Shown here: positions 19,227-29,035 of the stretch, one piece after another | Numbering within the stretch: position 1 is the first letter of the stretch | How the letters are laid out: the number at the start of each line of letters is the position of its first letter | Origin: Phormidium tenue FACHB-1052 | GTDB taxonomy: Bacteria > Cyanobacteriota > Cyanobacteriia > Phormidesmidales > Phormidesmidaceae | Length of the DNA stretch: 64,000 nt | NCBI RefSeq assembly: GCF_014696675.1 | Contig: NZ_JACJQN010000018.1 | Span: 1-64,000, forward strand | Direction: 5' to 3' | Program-made: the position numbers and the translations under genes | The notes under the pieces: model-generated | Told to the model about the DNA's origin: nothing | The model's database searches: none | What the model saw: the letters and a program-made list of their open reading frames with translations, nothing else

Positions 19227-21071
19227 ATGACCGAGCCTACTTCCATAAAAACATTGACATACGGAGAAATATTTCTGTACTTGCAGAATGAACCTATCCG
19301 GTTTAACTTTTTGGACGAAGAAACCTCTGAAAGAGTGTTTAGGGAGAATAATAGGGATTGTTATTTTGTGCTGTCTGTAAATCGTACACAGTCCGTTCCC
19401 CTTCCTTCAAGGTTTTATATTTATATTGGGAATAATCCTTGGAAAGACTGGGAAGAGGAAGAGAAAGAATATGTCATCCATCTAACACAAATTCCTATTC
19501 CTGGGCCAACAATTAACTATGCGGCTAGCGAAGATGATAGAAAACGAATCAGACAACAGCTTTGGTGCGCAGCCAATGCGAAAATAACGCTTTGTGCTGC
19601 TTCTGGTGAACCAGTTTTAGCTGAAAATGGGAAACCCATTCAAACTACAATTGGTTTGGGGTTTAATTCATGGTATGGAGCACTCTATGAACACGTAAGA
19701 ACGGGACTTGAGTTGCTAAATCGCCAAGCGAACATTACAACACCTTTTGAACAGCTTGCTCAAATTTCACAAGAGGCCTTATCTAATCCTGAAAGGTCCG
19801 ATTCTTTGGTTCTGTATTTACGAATAAAGAAGCTATTACCTAACTTCACAGCTTGTGTTGATGCTATAGCCAAAGCTCCAGCTCAAAAAATGGCGCTCGA
19901 AGTTAAGCACTATGCTTCATCTTCTGTGGCCTCTCCTAATTATGCATTTCACTCAACTCAAGTATCTCTATCCATTCTTGGAGTGCAGAGAGTAGACTCC
20001 TTTCAAGGGAAAACCTATCCCTTAGCCTTTTCTGTATTAGAAGGAAAGCCTACATACGACATTGAAGAAAATTTCTTAGTCTGTTGGTGTATTGAACAAG
20101 TCAAAATAGCCCTCAGCAAAGTAAAAGCTGAACTTAAAGACTTTATTGATAGTACATTACTGTCTGCCACTGCAACTAGAGGGCCTCATAAGAGGCAATT
20201 GCAAGATGATGCTTCAAGGCATCAAAGAGAACTAGACAGGGTGGATCAATACATTCGCTACTGCACGGTTTCTTCAGGTAAACTCCCTATCTCTTCTAAC
20301 CGTTTAATTCTTCAGAAAGTCAACAATCTTTCTGAGCTTATTAACTATGATTGGCGTTACTCTAGGTTATGGAAAATCGCAAATCTAATCAAAGATTCAG
20401 TTAGCTTTGTTGACACATCTTCTGAAGCAGTGCCTTTTCAAGTTGCTCCTTTTCAGGATAATTACGAGAAATGGTGCCTTTTGAAAGTTGTCAAATCTTT
20501 AGAGGAAATTGGCTTTAAGCCTACTAAAAAAGGTGATCTGACGCCTCTCTATCACAATCCAAAGCCTAATAGTCTGTTTTGTGAGATGGCTCACCCAACA
20601 GATAGTAAGCAACACTTAAAAGTTTTTTATGAGAAAAGGTATTGGTCAGTAGATAATTATAGCGAGAGAAATTCTTATGGGTTCTGGGAGCCTGCTGGCT
20701 TTGAAGGAGATGAAAGGAAGCGTACACCAGATATCTCTTTGGAGTTCCACTCAGAGAATCGTCCTTATCCTTGGATAGTTACTTTAGATCCTACTCTTGG
20801 CGCAAGTAATATGAATTTAAGAAAAAAGTTTTTGTACAAGGAAACTTTGCGAGTTAACAACCTCACCCAAGATGGGCATCATAATGTAAAAGCGGCTTGG
20901 GCTATAACTCCAGAAAGGGGTCCAGAAGAGGGTGGTAGGCCTTACAGGCTACATGAATTCACTGGTTTTAGCCAAGGAGTCATTATTTTGAACCATTTAG
21001 AAGGTAGCGGTAACCGTTTGAGAAGCTCAATTGAAACTATACTTCAGAGAAATAATTTAATTACGCTATAA
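19227..21071 (+). CDS. DUF2357/McrC-like putative nuclease partner
   Basis: A 614-aa protein, with start chosen at ATG 19227 because AGGAGGT ends six bases before it. The N-terminal 130 residues are beta-rich. A central helical part with coiled coil (residues 290-345, RQLQDDASRHQRELDR) precedes YEKWCLLKVVKSLEEIGF near 405, the usual entry to the PD-(D/E)XK part of DUF2357/DUF524 proteins. There PDISLEF and IVTLDPT stand where family members have D...(D/E)xK, so the lysine is not obvious. Its place directly behind the McrB-like protein suggests an McrC-type role: connecting the motor to cleavage. The AT-rich composition equals that of its neighbour. Confidence 0.65.
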   Translation: MTEPTSIKTLTYGEIFLYLQNEPIRFNFLDEETSERVFRENNRDCYFVLSVNRTQSVPLPSRFYIYIGNNPWKDWEEEEKEYVIHLTQIPIPGPTINYAASEDDRKRIRQQLWCAANAKITLCAASGEPVLAENGKPIQTTIGLGFNSWYGALYEHVRTGLELLNRQANITTPFEQLAQISQEALSNPERSDSLVLYLRIKKLLPNFTACVDAIAKAPAQKMALEVKHYASSSVASPNYAFHSTQVSLSILGVQRVDSFQGKTYPLAFSVLEGKPTYDIEENFLVCWCIEQVKIALSKVKAELKDFIDSTLLSATATRGPHKRQLQDDASRHQRELDRVDQYIRYCTVSSGKLPISSNRLILQKVNNLSELINYDWRYSRLWKIANLIKDSVSFVDTSSEAVPFQVAPFQDNYEKWCLLKVVKSLEEIGFKPTKKGDLTPLYHNPKPNSLFCEMAHPTDSKQHLKVFYEKRYWSVDNYSERNSYGFWEPAGFEGDERKRTPDISLEFHSENRPYPWIVTLDPTLGASNMNLRKKFLYKETLRVNNLTQDGHHNVKAAWAITPERGPEEGGRPYRLHEFTGFSQGVIILNHLEGSGNRLRSSIETILQRNNLITL

Positions 21072-21156
21072 ATTTCAGATTCTTCTTGCACAACTTGCAC
21101 AAGCTTACTAGAAAATCTTCAGATTATTTTCTAAAGACATATTTGGCTAAGGAATT

Positions 21157-22314
21157 ATGAGTGAAGCTATCTATATTCAACATGGGTCAGATTTAACTCG
21201 AATGGAGCTTTCTGCCTACGATCGCGAGGACGACTTTCAGCAACTGCTGGAGCATCATTCTGACCTGTTGGCTGGTGATCAGATAAACTCCGATGCCCCT
21301 CGCCGATGGCTACTGCTCAAGCGCGAAGCAGGAGTTCCTTCAGAACAAGGCGGTAATGACCAGTGGTCCTTAGACCATCTCTTCATTGATCAAGATGCCA
21401 TCCCCACTCTTGTTGAAGTCAAACGCAAAAATAATAGAGAACTCCGGCGACAGGTCGTTGGCCAAATGTTGGACTATGCGGCAAATGCAGTGGTCTATTG
21501 GGGCGGTGACACCCTAAAAAATTATTTCTATCAAACTACTGAGGCCAAAGGTCAAGACCCGCAGGTTCTCTTATCAAATTTTCTCCGTGACAATAGCGAA
21601 GATTTAAACGATGAGGAGAAGTTTTGGCAAGTTGCCAATGATAACCTCCAAGGTGGCAACGTTCGGTTGATTTTTGTCGCTGATCGAATTCCAGCAGAAC
21701 TGCAACGTATCGTTGAGTTCTTAAACGAGAGGATGTTGCCCACACAAGTGCTCGCTCTTGAACTGCGGCGCTACAGCGGTGGAGACTTTAGTACGCATAT
21801 CCCGCGAATTCTTGGGCTGACAACCGCAGCACAAATAGCTAAGAACAGTGGTATTGCCCCAAAACCCCGAAAAACAAAGAAATGGGACAAGGAGTCTTTC
21901 TTAGATGATGCTTCACATCGTCTAGAGCAAGCTTATGTAGACAGCCTTCGTCAGGTATTAGAGTCTTTTCACAGTAACGGCTTCGACAAAATTGGCTGGG
22001 GCACAGGTGCCTCTGAAGGATCTTGCAGCCCCAAATACTCAGCTATCAGCAAAAAGTCACCAATTACAGTCTGGTCTGGCGGTACTCTCCAAATAAAACT
22101 AGGGTGGCTCTACGGCAGTGCAATAGAAGACAAATTTCGCCTGAGTTTCCAAAACAGGCTCCAACAAGCAGGATTGCCTCACGAGTGTGAATATAATCAG
22201 GTCCTTCAGTTTCCTGTTGAGACCTGGAGCCAATGGAGCGCTCAGCTACTCGAAGCAATAGAATCTGCTGCGGAAGATGTTTTGCGATCTGAACAGTCGG
22301 TAGAGCTGAATTAA
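21157..22314 (+). CDS. PD-(D/E)XK endonuclease, NucS/DUF91-like
   Basis: A 385-aa protein. The N-terminal 120 residues hold a D-x(n)-EVK catalytic core (LDHLFIDQDAIPTLVEVKRK, about 71-90) followed by a helix RRQVVGQMLDYAANA. This is the arrangement seen in NucS/DUF91 and related restriction-type nucleases. The rest (220-385) is not recognised. It may bind DNA or the McrBC-like partners. The start ATG 21157 follows AAGG. It lies 85 bases after the DUF2357 gene and 168 bases before the giant helicase. Base composition is intermediate between the AT-rich cassette and the GC-rich helicase. It is probably the cutting enzyme of the locus (inference). Confidence 0.8.
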   Translation: MSEAIYIQHGSDLTRMELSAYDREDDFQQLLEHHSDLLAGDQINSDAPRRWLLLKREAGVPSEQGGNDQWSLDHLFIDQDAIPTLVEVKRKNNRELRRQVVGQMLDYAANAVVYWGGDTLKNYFYQTTEAKGQDPQVLLSNFLRDNSEDLNDEEKFWQVANDNLQGGNVRLIFVADRIPAELQRIVEFLNERMLPTQVLALELRRYSGGDFSTHIPRILGLTTAAQIAKNSGIAPKPRKTKKWDKESFLDDASHRLEQAYVDSLRQVLESFHSNGFDKIGWGTGASEGSCSPKYSAISKKSPITVWSGGTLQIKLGWLYGSAIEDKFRLSFQNRLQQAGLPHECEYNQVLQFPVETWSQWSAQLLEAIESAAEDVLRSEQSVELN

Positions 22315-22482
22315 TCTATTACATCGCATTAGGGAACAGAACTTTAGTCTACTGCGCCAGACGTTACGTTCTTAGGTGAGCTACAGCCTTAGGAGAATTG
22401 AGATTCCGTAAAGAGTCTGGGAACTCTGACGGAGAGGCGAGATCTGTGAATACCCTAAGTAAACGCCCCCGGTTCAGCCCCC

Positions 22483-25400
22483 ATGCTCCCAGCTCACCTC
22501 GCCGACAACATCCGTCGCCAGGTTCTCTACTACCTGCAGTCCACCTTTGACTTCCGCGACGAGCGGGTAGCTCAGGCCTTTGAGCGCTTCCTCGAAGACC
22601 CTCAGCAAGGCATCTTCAAAGGCCCCTGGGTGCAGCTCAAGCGCCCCTTCCGCTTGGCTGAAGACTACACTCCACCCTTCAACATCACCGTCCCCTTCAC
22701 CCCATTCCGCCACCAGTCAAGGGCCTGGCGGCGGCTCCACAGCAACCGTCACCAACCAGAACCTACCCTGATCACCACCGGTACCGGCTCCGGCAAAACC
22801 GAGTGCTTTTTGTACCCCGTGCTCGACCACTGCCTCCGGGCCAAGCAAGCGGGGCAATCCGGCATCAAAGCCATCATTCTCTACCCCATGAATGCCCTGG
22901 CCGCCGACCAGGAAAAGCGCTTTGCCAAAACCATCTGGCAAGACCCCAAACTCAAAAATGCGGGCATTCGTGTTGGCACTTACACCGGGCGCTACGACCC
23001 CGCCGACCCCAGCTCCCAAGATTCTGGCGATACCCACATGGGGGCCGACCACGGCATCACCAACCACACCGCCCAGCTCGACGCGCCCCCCGACGTGCTG
23101 CTGACCAACTACAAAATGCTGGACTTTTTGCTGCTGCGGCCCCAAGACCAGCGGCTGTGGCGGTTCAACGAACCCGGCACCCTACAATACCTAATTCTCG
23201 ACGAGCTGCATACCTACGACGGTGCCCAGGGGGCCGATGTGGCCTGTCTCATTCGCCGCCTTAAGGAGCGCCTTGCCATCCCTAAAGGCCAGCTCTGCGT
23301 AGTGGGTACCAGCGCCACTATGGATGATCGCGATAGGAGCGATCGCGCCCTGGGCAACGACATCGCCGATGCCATCGAGACCGGGGGCGATCGCCTAGCC
23401 CGCTTCGCCAGCACCCTGTTTGAGGAAGATATCCCTGCCGAAGCCGTGATCATTGAAGACCGGCTCACCGTGGAAGAAATTGTCACCAGGCTAGACGATG
23501 CTCTGGTAGAACTACACTTGCCCACCCCCGATGACTGCCAGCCCCACCCCGATGAAGACGCCCCCGCCTATACCTTTCGCCAGGTAGCCCTATGGGATGG
23601 CCCTCGGTTCACTGAGGATATTAATGACACCGCCGCTCTCGATAGGTGGGGTGTAGCTTTAGGCCAATGGCTCTGCACCACCCGTCTGTTTAAGCAACTG
23701 CTGACCCTCTTTGACGACAACGAGCGCACCGGCACCGATGCCCTGACCTGGAATAGCCTGATCGAACGCATGGCCAGCCAAGAGCTGGGCTTTTTGCTGG
23801 TCACCCGGTTTGAGGATCGCCGCTGGATTCTGGTTTCCTTCTTTGCCCTGGTAGCCTTTGCCAAGGAAGTTCGCAGCGATCGCACCTTTCCCCTAGTGCC
23901 CACCCAGGTGCAGCTCTGGATTCGCGAACTCACCCGCATCGGGCGCTACGTCAACGAATCTCCTGTCTTTTGCTGGCTTGACGAGCCCGCAGGTGACAAC
24001 CGGATGCTGCCCGCCTTTCAGTGCAGCGAATGCGGCGCTTCTGGCTGGATTGGTCTTAAAGATACTCAGGCCGAAAGCGCTATTGGGGCCAGAGGAGTAG
24101 AAGGGTTTAAGCTCACTGATGACATTAAAAAGATTTACCAAGGCTGGTTTGGCCACCACGGGAAACGCGATGCCAACATTGTCACCCTCATGCCCGACCC
24201 CGACGACACCGCTAGTCAGTGGCGCATTCAGCAGCAGGGCAGCGATCAGCCCAGCCTGTTTGGTCAGTGGTATCTCCATCCCCAGAGCCTCGTGGTGCGC
24301 CAGGGCGAAGGCCCTTGCCCCCTCACCGACGACAGCCGACGCTTTCGGGTGGCCATTAACTACGATGTGGAAACGATCAAGGGCAATGGTAAAAGTCAGC
24401 TGGTGGGCAAGCAGGGCTGCCCCTGCTGCGGCTCTCTAGAAAGCGTGTTCATTATTGGCTCCCGCTCCGCCACCCTCTCCAGCGTCATGGTGGATGAACT
24501 CTTTGGCTCGGTGCTCAACAGCGACCCCAAGCTGCTGGCCTTCACCGATAGCGTGCAGGATGCCTCCCACCGGGCTGGTTTTCTCTCCGCCCGCACCTAC
24601 AACTTTTCCTTCCGCACCGCCCTGCAACGGGTAGTGGATGACGCCGGTTCTGAGGGGGTACCGCTGACGGCGGTAGGCGATCGCCTGCTGCACTGGTGGG
24701 GCACTCCCGGAGTGGGGCGACCAGGAAGTTTGAAAGATGCGATCGCTGCCCTGCTAGCCCCCGACCTAACCGACTTTGAAGACTACCTGGCTTACCGCAA
24801 TCACTCTACCGCTACCCAGCCCCCAACCCAGCTCTTAACCGCCATTCAAGAACGGCTGACCTGGCAGGCCAGCAGCGAATTTGGCGTTATGCTCCAGCGT
24901 GGGCGCACCCTAGAGGCCAGTGGGGCCACCTGCCTCGCCTGGGACTGGGCCTGCATTACCCAAACCGTCGAAGCCTTGCGCGATAGCATTGAGGCGATCG
25001 ATACCAGCCTGACTTCGTTGCCCATTGCTACCCTCGGTCGCTGGCTGCTGGGTATTTTGCACCGCTACCGCCTGCGGGGTGCCCTCGGCCATCCCTACCT
25101 AGTCGATTATGCCCGCCACGGGTTTTGGGGCAAATCTCCCTTTGGCCGCTACCTACCCCAGCGCGAAACCCACCCGCCCATGACCCGGTTTCGCCCCCGG
25201 TTGATGGTTACCAAGGGCGATAAATACCACGACCACATCCTCAGCCAAACCTCCGGCAACACCCAGCCCTGGCATGTCCGCTGGACTCAACGGGTACTGA
25301 ATCGTCCCACGATTGGCGACCTAGAAGCCCTCGACCTGCTGCAACTGCTATACACCAAGGCCGAGGCCACAGGCCTGCTCCAGCAACTCCATAACGATGG

Positions 25401-28400
25401 CAGCAAGGTTTACTACACACTCAACCCCGCCAAGGCCAAGCTGGTGCCCTATGGGGTTAAGCTCACCTGCTCAGAGACGCGCCGCTCCATCGTCCGCCCG
25501 GAGATCGAAGCTGACCTTTGGGAGGGTGCCCCCAGTTTGGAATACAGTGCCCAAAATGGCACCTACCGCCGCGACGAGTTTACCCTCCGCCAGGGCTACT
25601 ACCAAGACCGCTACCGCAAAGGTGCCCTACGCCGGGTGGTGGCCAGCGAGCACACGGGCCTGCTGACCACCGACGAGCGGGAAACGCTGGAAAGCGCCTT
25701 CTCGACTACGCAGCACGCCGATGATCCCAACGTGCTTACCTGCACCAGCACCCTGGAGATGGGCATCGACATTGGTGACCTGTCCAGCACCATGCTGTGC
25801 TCGATTCCACCCACTACCGCCAGCTACCTGCAACGCATTGGCCGGGCCGGACGATCCACGGGTACGGCGCTGATTGTCTCGGTGATCAACCACCAGCCCC
25901 ACGACCTGTTCTTCTACGGTCGTCCGGGGGAAATGCTCCGGGGCAAGGTCGATCCACCAGGCTGTTGGGTCGATGCCTCGGCGGTGCTGGTGCGCCAGTA
26001 TCTGGCCTACTGCTTCGACTCGGCTACCAAGGTAGGCCAACTGCGCGAAATGCCCGGCAGCGGCACCCAGTTTGTCCGCGACATGAGCAATACTCAGGGC
26101 CAAATTCCTAACCTGATGGCTTGGGTCACCCAGCGAGAGGCCGAACTCCAGCAAGCGTTTCTGGCCCGTTTTGCCAGTGATATTCGCTCTGATACCCAGG
26201 CCCGTTTTACCCAGGAAACCGAAACTGAACGGTTGCTTCAGCGCCTGCGACGGGTGGCCCAAGAGTTTGACCAACAACGCCGCGAGCTAGATAACGCCCG
26301 CCGCCGCCTGCAAGACCAAAAAGCCAAGCTCGACGAGCACGAACTGGAGGCCCGCCAAGAAATTGAAGATGAACTGCGGGTGCTCAAAGGCCGCCAAACC
26401 AGCCTGGCCCGCACTACCGCCCTGGAACTGCTGACCAACAACGGACTGCTGCCCAACTACGCCTTTCCCGAGTCTGGGGTGCGGTTCTATGGTTCCGTCT
26501 ACAACCGCCACCGCACGGCAGAGAAACCGATCCCCCCCATTGAGGTGGTGCGCCCGGCGGCGAGCGCCCTGCGGGAGTTAGCCCCCCACAACCACTTCTA
26601 CACCCACAAGCGCCAGTTTAAGATTCAGCAAATTGGCGTGGGCAGCCGCGAAGAACCGCTGACCGAAACCTGGGCTATCTGCGGTAAATGTGGGCATATG
26701 CGCCCCACCAGTGACCTTACCCAAGAAAATGCTGCCCCCGCTTGCCCGCAGTGCCACTACGATGGCGGTGCCGACAGCCAGGCTGACATTGGGCAGCACA
26801 AGACCTTCGTTAAGTTCTCCCGCTCCCAGGCGCTCTCGGTGATGGAGCAGTACGAGAGCCTATCAAGCGATCGTTCTGATGAACGGCAAAACCAGTTCTA
26901 CCAGCGCCGCTACAGCTTTGACCTGACTATCGATGCCCCCAGCGGAGCCACTGGGGAAGAAGAGCTCCCCTTCGGCATTGAGTATCGAGCGGCGGTGACA
27001 TTGCGAGAAGTCAACATTGGCTACCAAGACGACAAGGGGGCGGTGGCCTTTGGCCCAGAGGGACCAGCTCCAGAAAACGGGTTTGTGGTCTGCGCCGACT
27101 GTGGCGTGGTTGCTGGGCCGTTTGAGGCAATTGACAAGGTTAAACACCGCCGCAGCTGTTCGGCCCGTCGCAAGCTCGACAAAGCCAAGGCCGAAGGTCG
27201 CACCATTAACCCCTTCAAGGAAGTTCCAGTTTACCTTTACCGAGAAATCCAGTCCGAAGCGATTCGCATTTTGCTGCCCCCCATGGCCGAGGACGAAATT
27301 CAAACTCTGCGGGCTTGCCTGGGCCTAGGGCTGCGGCTGCGGTTTGAGGGAGACCCCAGCCACCTCACCATCTTTCCTCAGCAGTTACCCGATGGGGATA
27401 ATGCGCTGACCCGAGACTACCTAGTAATTCTCGATCGCGTCCCCGGCGGCACTGGCTATCTCAAAACCCTGTTTCAGGAAACCGATGAGGCCAATCGTAC
27501 TGGCGAAGGCATTATGGCAGTGATGCGCCTGGCCCTCGATGCCATGGAAAGCTGTCGCTGTGGTCGCATGAGCGCCCTAGAAGAAAACGACACCGATGGC
27601 TGTTACCGATGCGTGCGCACCTATTCCCAGCGGTACAATGCAGCTCAGATTAGTCGTACCCTGGGCGTTCGACTCTTGAAACAACTGATCCAGGCAGGCG
27701 ATCGCCGCATTGAGCGAGCTGGGCTAACCGATATTCCCAATACCTCCCTCTTCGGCAGCATCCTAGAGCGAGAACTGGTGCGCAAGCTCGAAGAATGGGT
27801 GCTCGACAAATCGGGCACCTGGGAGAAGACACTGGTGCAGGGTAAAGCCGGATTCCGGTTTACAATTCCTCATCCCAACCACACCTGGGAACTTGAACTC
27901 CAACCTCAGCTTGGGCCTCCCCAGGGGGTTGCGATCCAGTGCCAGCCAGACTTTCTGCTGCGCTGTGCCGATGATGAATCCATTCGCCCCATTGCTATCT
28001 TCACCGATGGGTTTGAGTTCCACGTCACCACCAACCGCCTGGCCGATGATATGGCTAAACGCCGTGCCATCCTCAACGCTGACCGCTACCACCTGTGGAA
28101 CATTACCTGGGACGATGTGCAGCACTCAGGCCTCGATAGCTTCTGCATCGTGCCGGAACCCATTGCCAAAAAGATGGAGTTTTTTGCTAATGCTGCCGCC
28201 AACCAGGGTATCGTCATGCCTGCTGGCCGTCGCGCCGTCGGGAACCCCTGGCAACAGCTTCTCGCCTTCATTGAACGCCCCAGCGCCACGGGCTGGCAAC
28301 AGTTGGCCAATTTTGCTGCCGCCTTTCCTCTAGAGGTGCTAGCCGCCCATCGCACCCATTTGGAACCCGACCTCTTTAGCGCCCTGGAAGACTGGCGTAT

Positions 28401-29019
28401 CGGGAAAGACTTTGTCCCACCCGCCAACGACGAAAAGGGTACCTGGGTCTGCAATCCTCAGGCCAGTTCTGGCACTGACCTGGTTGCCTTCTCCACCTTA
28501 GAAGCCTGTCTGGCCAACCAGCGCGACCAGGTACGAGTCAGCGCCCGGTTAGGCGATCGCGACGATGAGCGCCTGGCCAGTCAAAGCTATCGGCCTCGGT
28601 GGCGCAGGTTTTTAGCCTGCCTTAACCTATTCCAATTCTGTGGGGCGTTTACCTGCTTCACGACATCAGAAGTCACCGAGGGCACTGCTCCTGATGTCGT
28701 CCCCACAATGACCATAGATTCCGCCAGCGGCCCCTGGGCCGATATCCGCGAGGAGGTGATCGACTCTCTTCATAGCCTAGTAAATGGCCTGGCCGCTGCG
28801 AGGGTGCCGCTGCCTGAACCAGCTTACGAAGCCGAAGCCATTGAAGACGATGCTCTGGCAGAATTAGCTTGGCCTGACCACTCGCCGCCCATTGCGGTGT
28901 TGGCCGGAGACCAAGTATCCCTCGCCTCAGCCTGGCAAGCCGCTGGCTGGAAGGTGGTCACCACCGATGACCTTCAGGCCCAGGGCACTACCGTTTTAAT
29001 TGACCTTCTCAACACCTGA
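22483..29019 (+). CDS. giant DEAD/DEAH helicase with DUF1998-type zinc region (DruE / DrmA-DrmB-like)
   Basis: A 2178-aa helicase. Motif I GTGSGKTECFLY begins near residue 100, motif II ILDELHTYDGAQGAD near 238, motif III GTSATMDD near 275 and motif VI QRIGRAGRSTG near 1117. A Cys-rich part (CGKCGH...CPQCHYDG) lies near 1405-1425, and the DUF1998 signature CRCGRMSALEENDTDGCYRC lies near 1690. The tail, near 1815, reads QPDFLL...IAIFTDGFEFH, resembling a Vsr/PD-(D/E)XK-type nuclease strand pair (inference). The length fits Druantia DruE; alternatively DrmA and DrmB fused in one chain. A coiled coil sits near 1250-1310. The start is ATG 22483, with no strong ribosome binding site. The next gene starts 16 bases after its stop. 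Confidence 0.88.
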   Translation: MLPAHLADNIRRQVLYYLQSTFDFRDERVAQAFERFLEDPQQGIFKGPWVQLKRPFRLAEDYTPPFNITVPFTPFRHQSRAWRRLHSNRHQPEPTLITTGTGSGKTECFLYPVLDHCLRAKQAGQSGIKAIILYPMNALAADQEKRFAKTIWQDPKLKNAGIRVGTYTGRYDPADPSSQDSGDTHMGADHGITNHTAQLDAPPDVLLTNYKMLDFLLLRPQDQRLWRFNEPGTLQYLILDELHTYDGAQGADVACLIRRLKERLAIPKGQLCVVGTSATMDDRDRSDRALGNDIADAIETGGDRLARFASTLFEEDIPAEAVIIEDRLTVEEIVTRLDDALVELHLPTPDDCQPHPDEDAPAYTFRQVALWDGPRFTEDINDTAALDRWGVALGQWLCTTRLFKQLLTLFDDNERTGTDALTWNSLIERMASQELGFLLVTRFEDRRWILVSFFALVAFAKEVRSDRTFPLVPTQVQLWIRELTRIGRYVNESPVFCWLDEPAGDNRMLPAFQCSECGASGWIGLKDTQAESAIGARGVEGFKLTDDIKKIYQGWFGHHGKRDANIVTLMPDPDDTASQWRIQQQGSDQPSLFGQWYLHPQSLVVRQGEGPCPLTDDSRRFRVAINYDVETIKGNGKSQLVGKQGCPCCGSLESVFIIGSRSATLSSVMVDELFGSVLNSDPKLLAFTDSVQDASHRAGFLSARTYNFSFRTALQRVVDDAGSEGVPLTAVGDRLLHWWGTPGVGRPGSLKDAIAALLAPDLTDFEDYLAYRNHSTATQPPTQLLTAIQERLTWQASSEFGVMLQRGRTLEASGATCLAWDWACITQTVEALRDSIEAIDTSLTSLPIATLGRWLLGILHRYRLRGALGHPYLVDYARHGFWGKSPFGRYLPQRETHPPMTRFRPRLMVTKGDKYHDHILSQTSGNTQPWHVRWTQRVLNRPTIGDLEALDLLQLLYTKAEATGLLQQLHNDGSKVYYTLNPAKAKLVPYGVKLTCSETRRSIVRPEIEADLWEGAPSLEYSAQNGTYRRDEFTLRQGYYQDRYRKGALRRVVASEHTGLLTTDERETLESAFSTTQHADDPNVLTCTSTLEMGIDIGDLSSTMLCSIPPTTASYLQRIGRAGRSTGTALIVSVINHQPHDLFFYGRPGEMLRGKVDPPGCWVDASAVLVRQYLAYCFDSATKVGQLREMPGSGTQFVRDMSNTQGQIPNLMAWVTQREAELQQAFLARFASDIRSDTQARFTQETETERLLQRLRRVAQEFDQQRRELDNARRRLQDQKAKLDEHELEARQEIEDELRVLKGRQTSLARTTALELLTNNGLLPNYAFPESGVRFYGSVYNRHRTAEKPIPPIEVVRPAASALRELAPHNHFYTHKRQFKIQQIGVGSREEPLTETWAICGKCGHMRPTSDLTQENAAPACPQCHYDGGADSQADIGQHKTFVKFSRSQALSVMEQYESLSSDRSDERQNQFYQRRYSFDLTIDAPSGATGEEELPFGIEYRAAVTLREVNIGYQDDKGAVAFGPEGPAPENGFVVCADCGVVAGPFEAIDKVKHRRSCSARRKLDKAKAEGRTINPFKEVPVYLYREIQSEAIRILLPPMAEDEIQTLRACLGLGLRLRFEGDPSHLTIFPQQLPDGDNALTRDYLVILDRVPGGTGYLKTLFQETDEANRTGEGIMAVMRLALDAMESCRCGRMSALEENDTDGCYRCVRTYSQRYNAAQISRTLGVRLLKQLIQAGDRRIERAGLTDIPNTSLFGSILERELVRKLEEWVLDKSGTWEKTLVQGKAGFRFTIPHPNHTWELELQPQLGPPQGVAIQCQPDFLLRCADDESIRPIAIFTDGFEFHVTTNRLADDMAKRRAILNADRYHLWNITWDDVQHSGLDSFCIVPEPIAKKMEFFANAAANQGIVMPAGRRAVGNPWQQLLAFIERPSATGWQQLANFAAAFPLEVLAAHRTHLEPDLFSALEDWRIGKDFVPPANDEKGTWVCNPQASSGTDLVAFSTLEACLANQRDQVRVSARLGDRDDERLASQSYRPRWRRFLACLNLFQFCGAFTCFTTSEVTEGTAPDVVPTMTIDSASGPWADIREEVIDSLHSLVNGLAAARVPLPEPAYEAEAIEDDALAELAWPDHSPPIAVLAGDQVSLASAWQAAGWKVVTTDDLQAQGTTVLIDLLNT

Positions 29020-29035
29020 TCAGGGAGAACGAACC

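Noticed and set aside
25627..26277. 216-codon open frame on the minus strand
   Set aside because: It lies antisense within the giant helicase over motif VI and has no recognisable motif.
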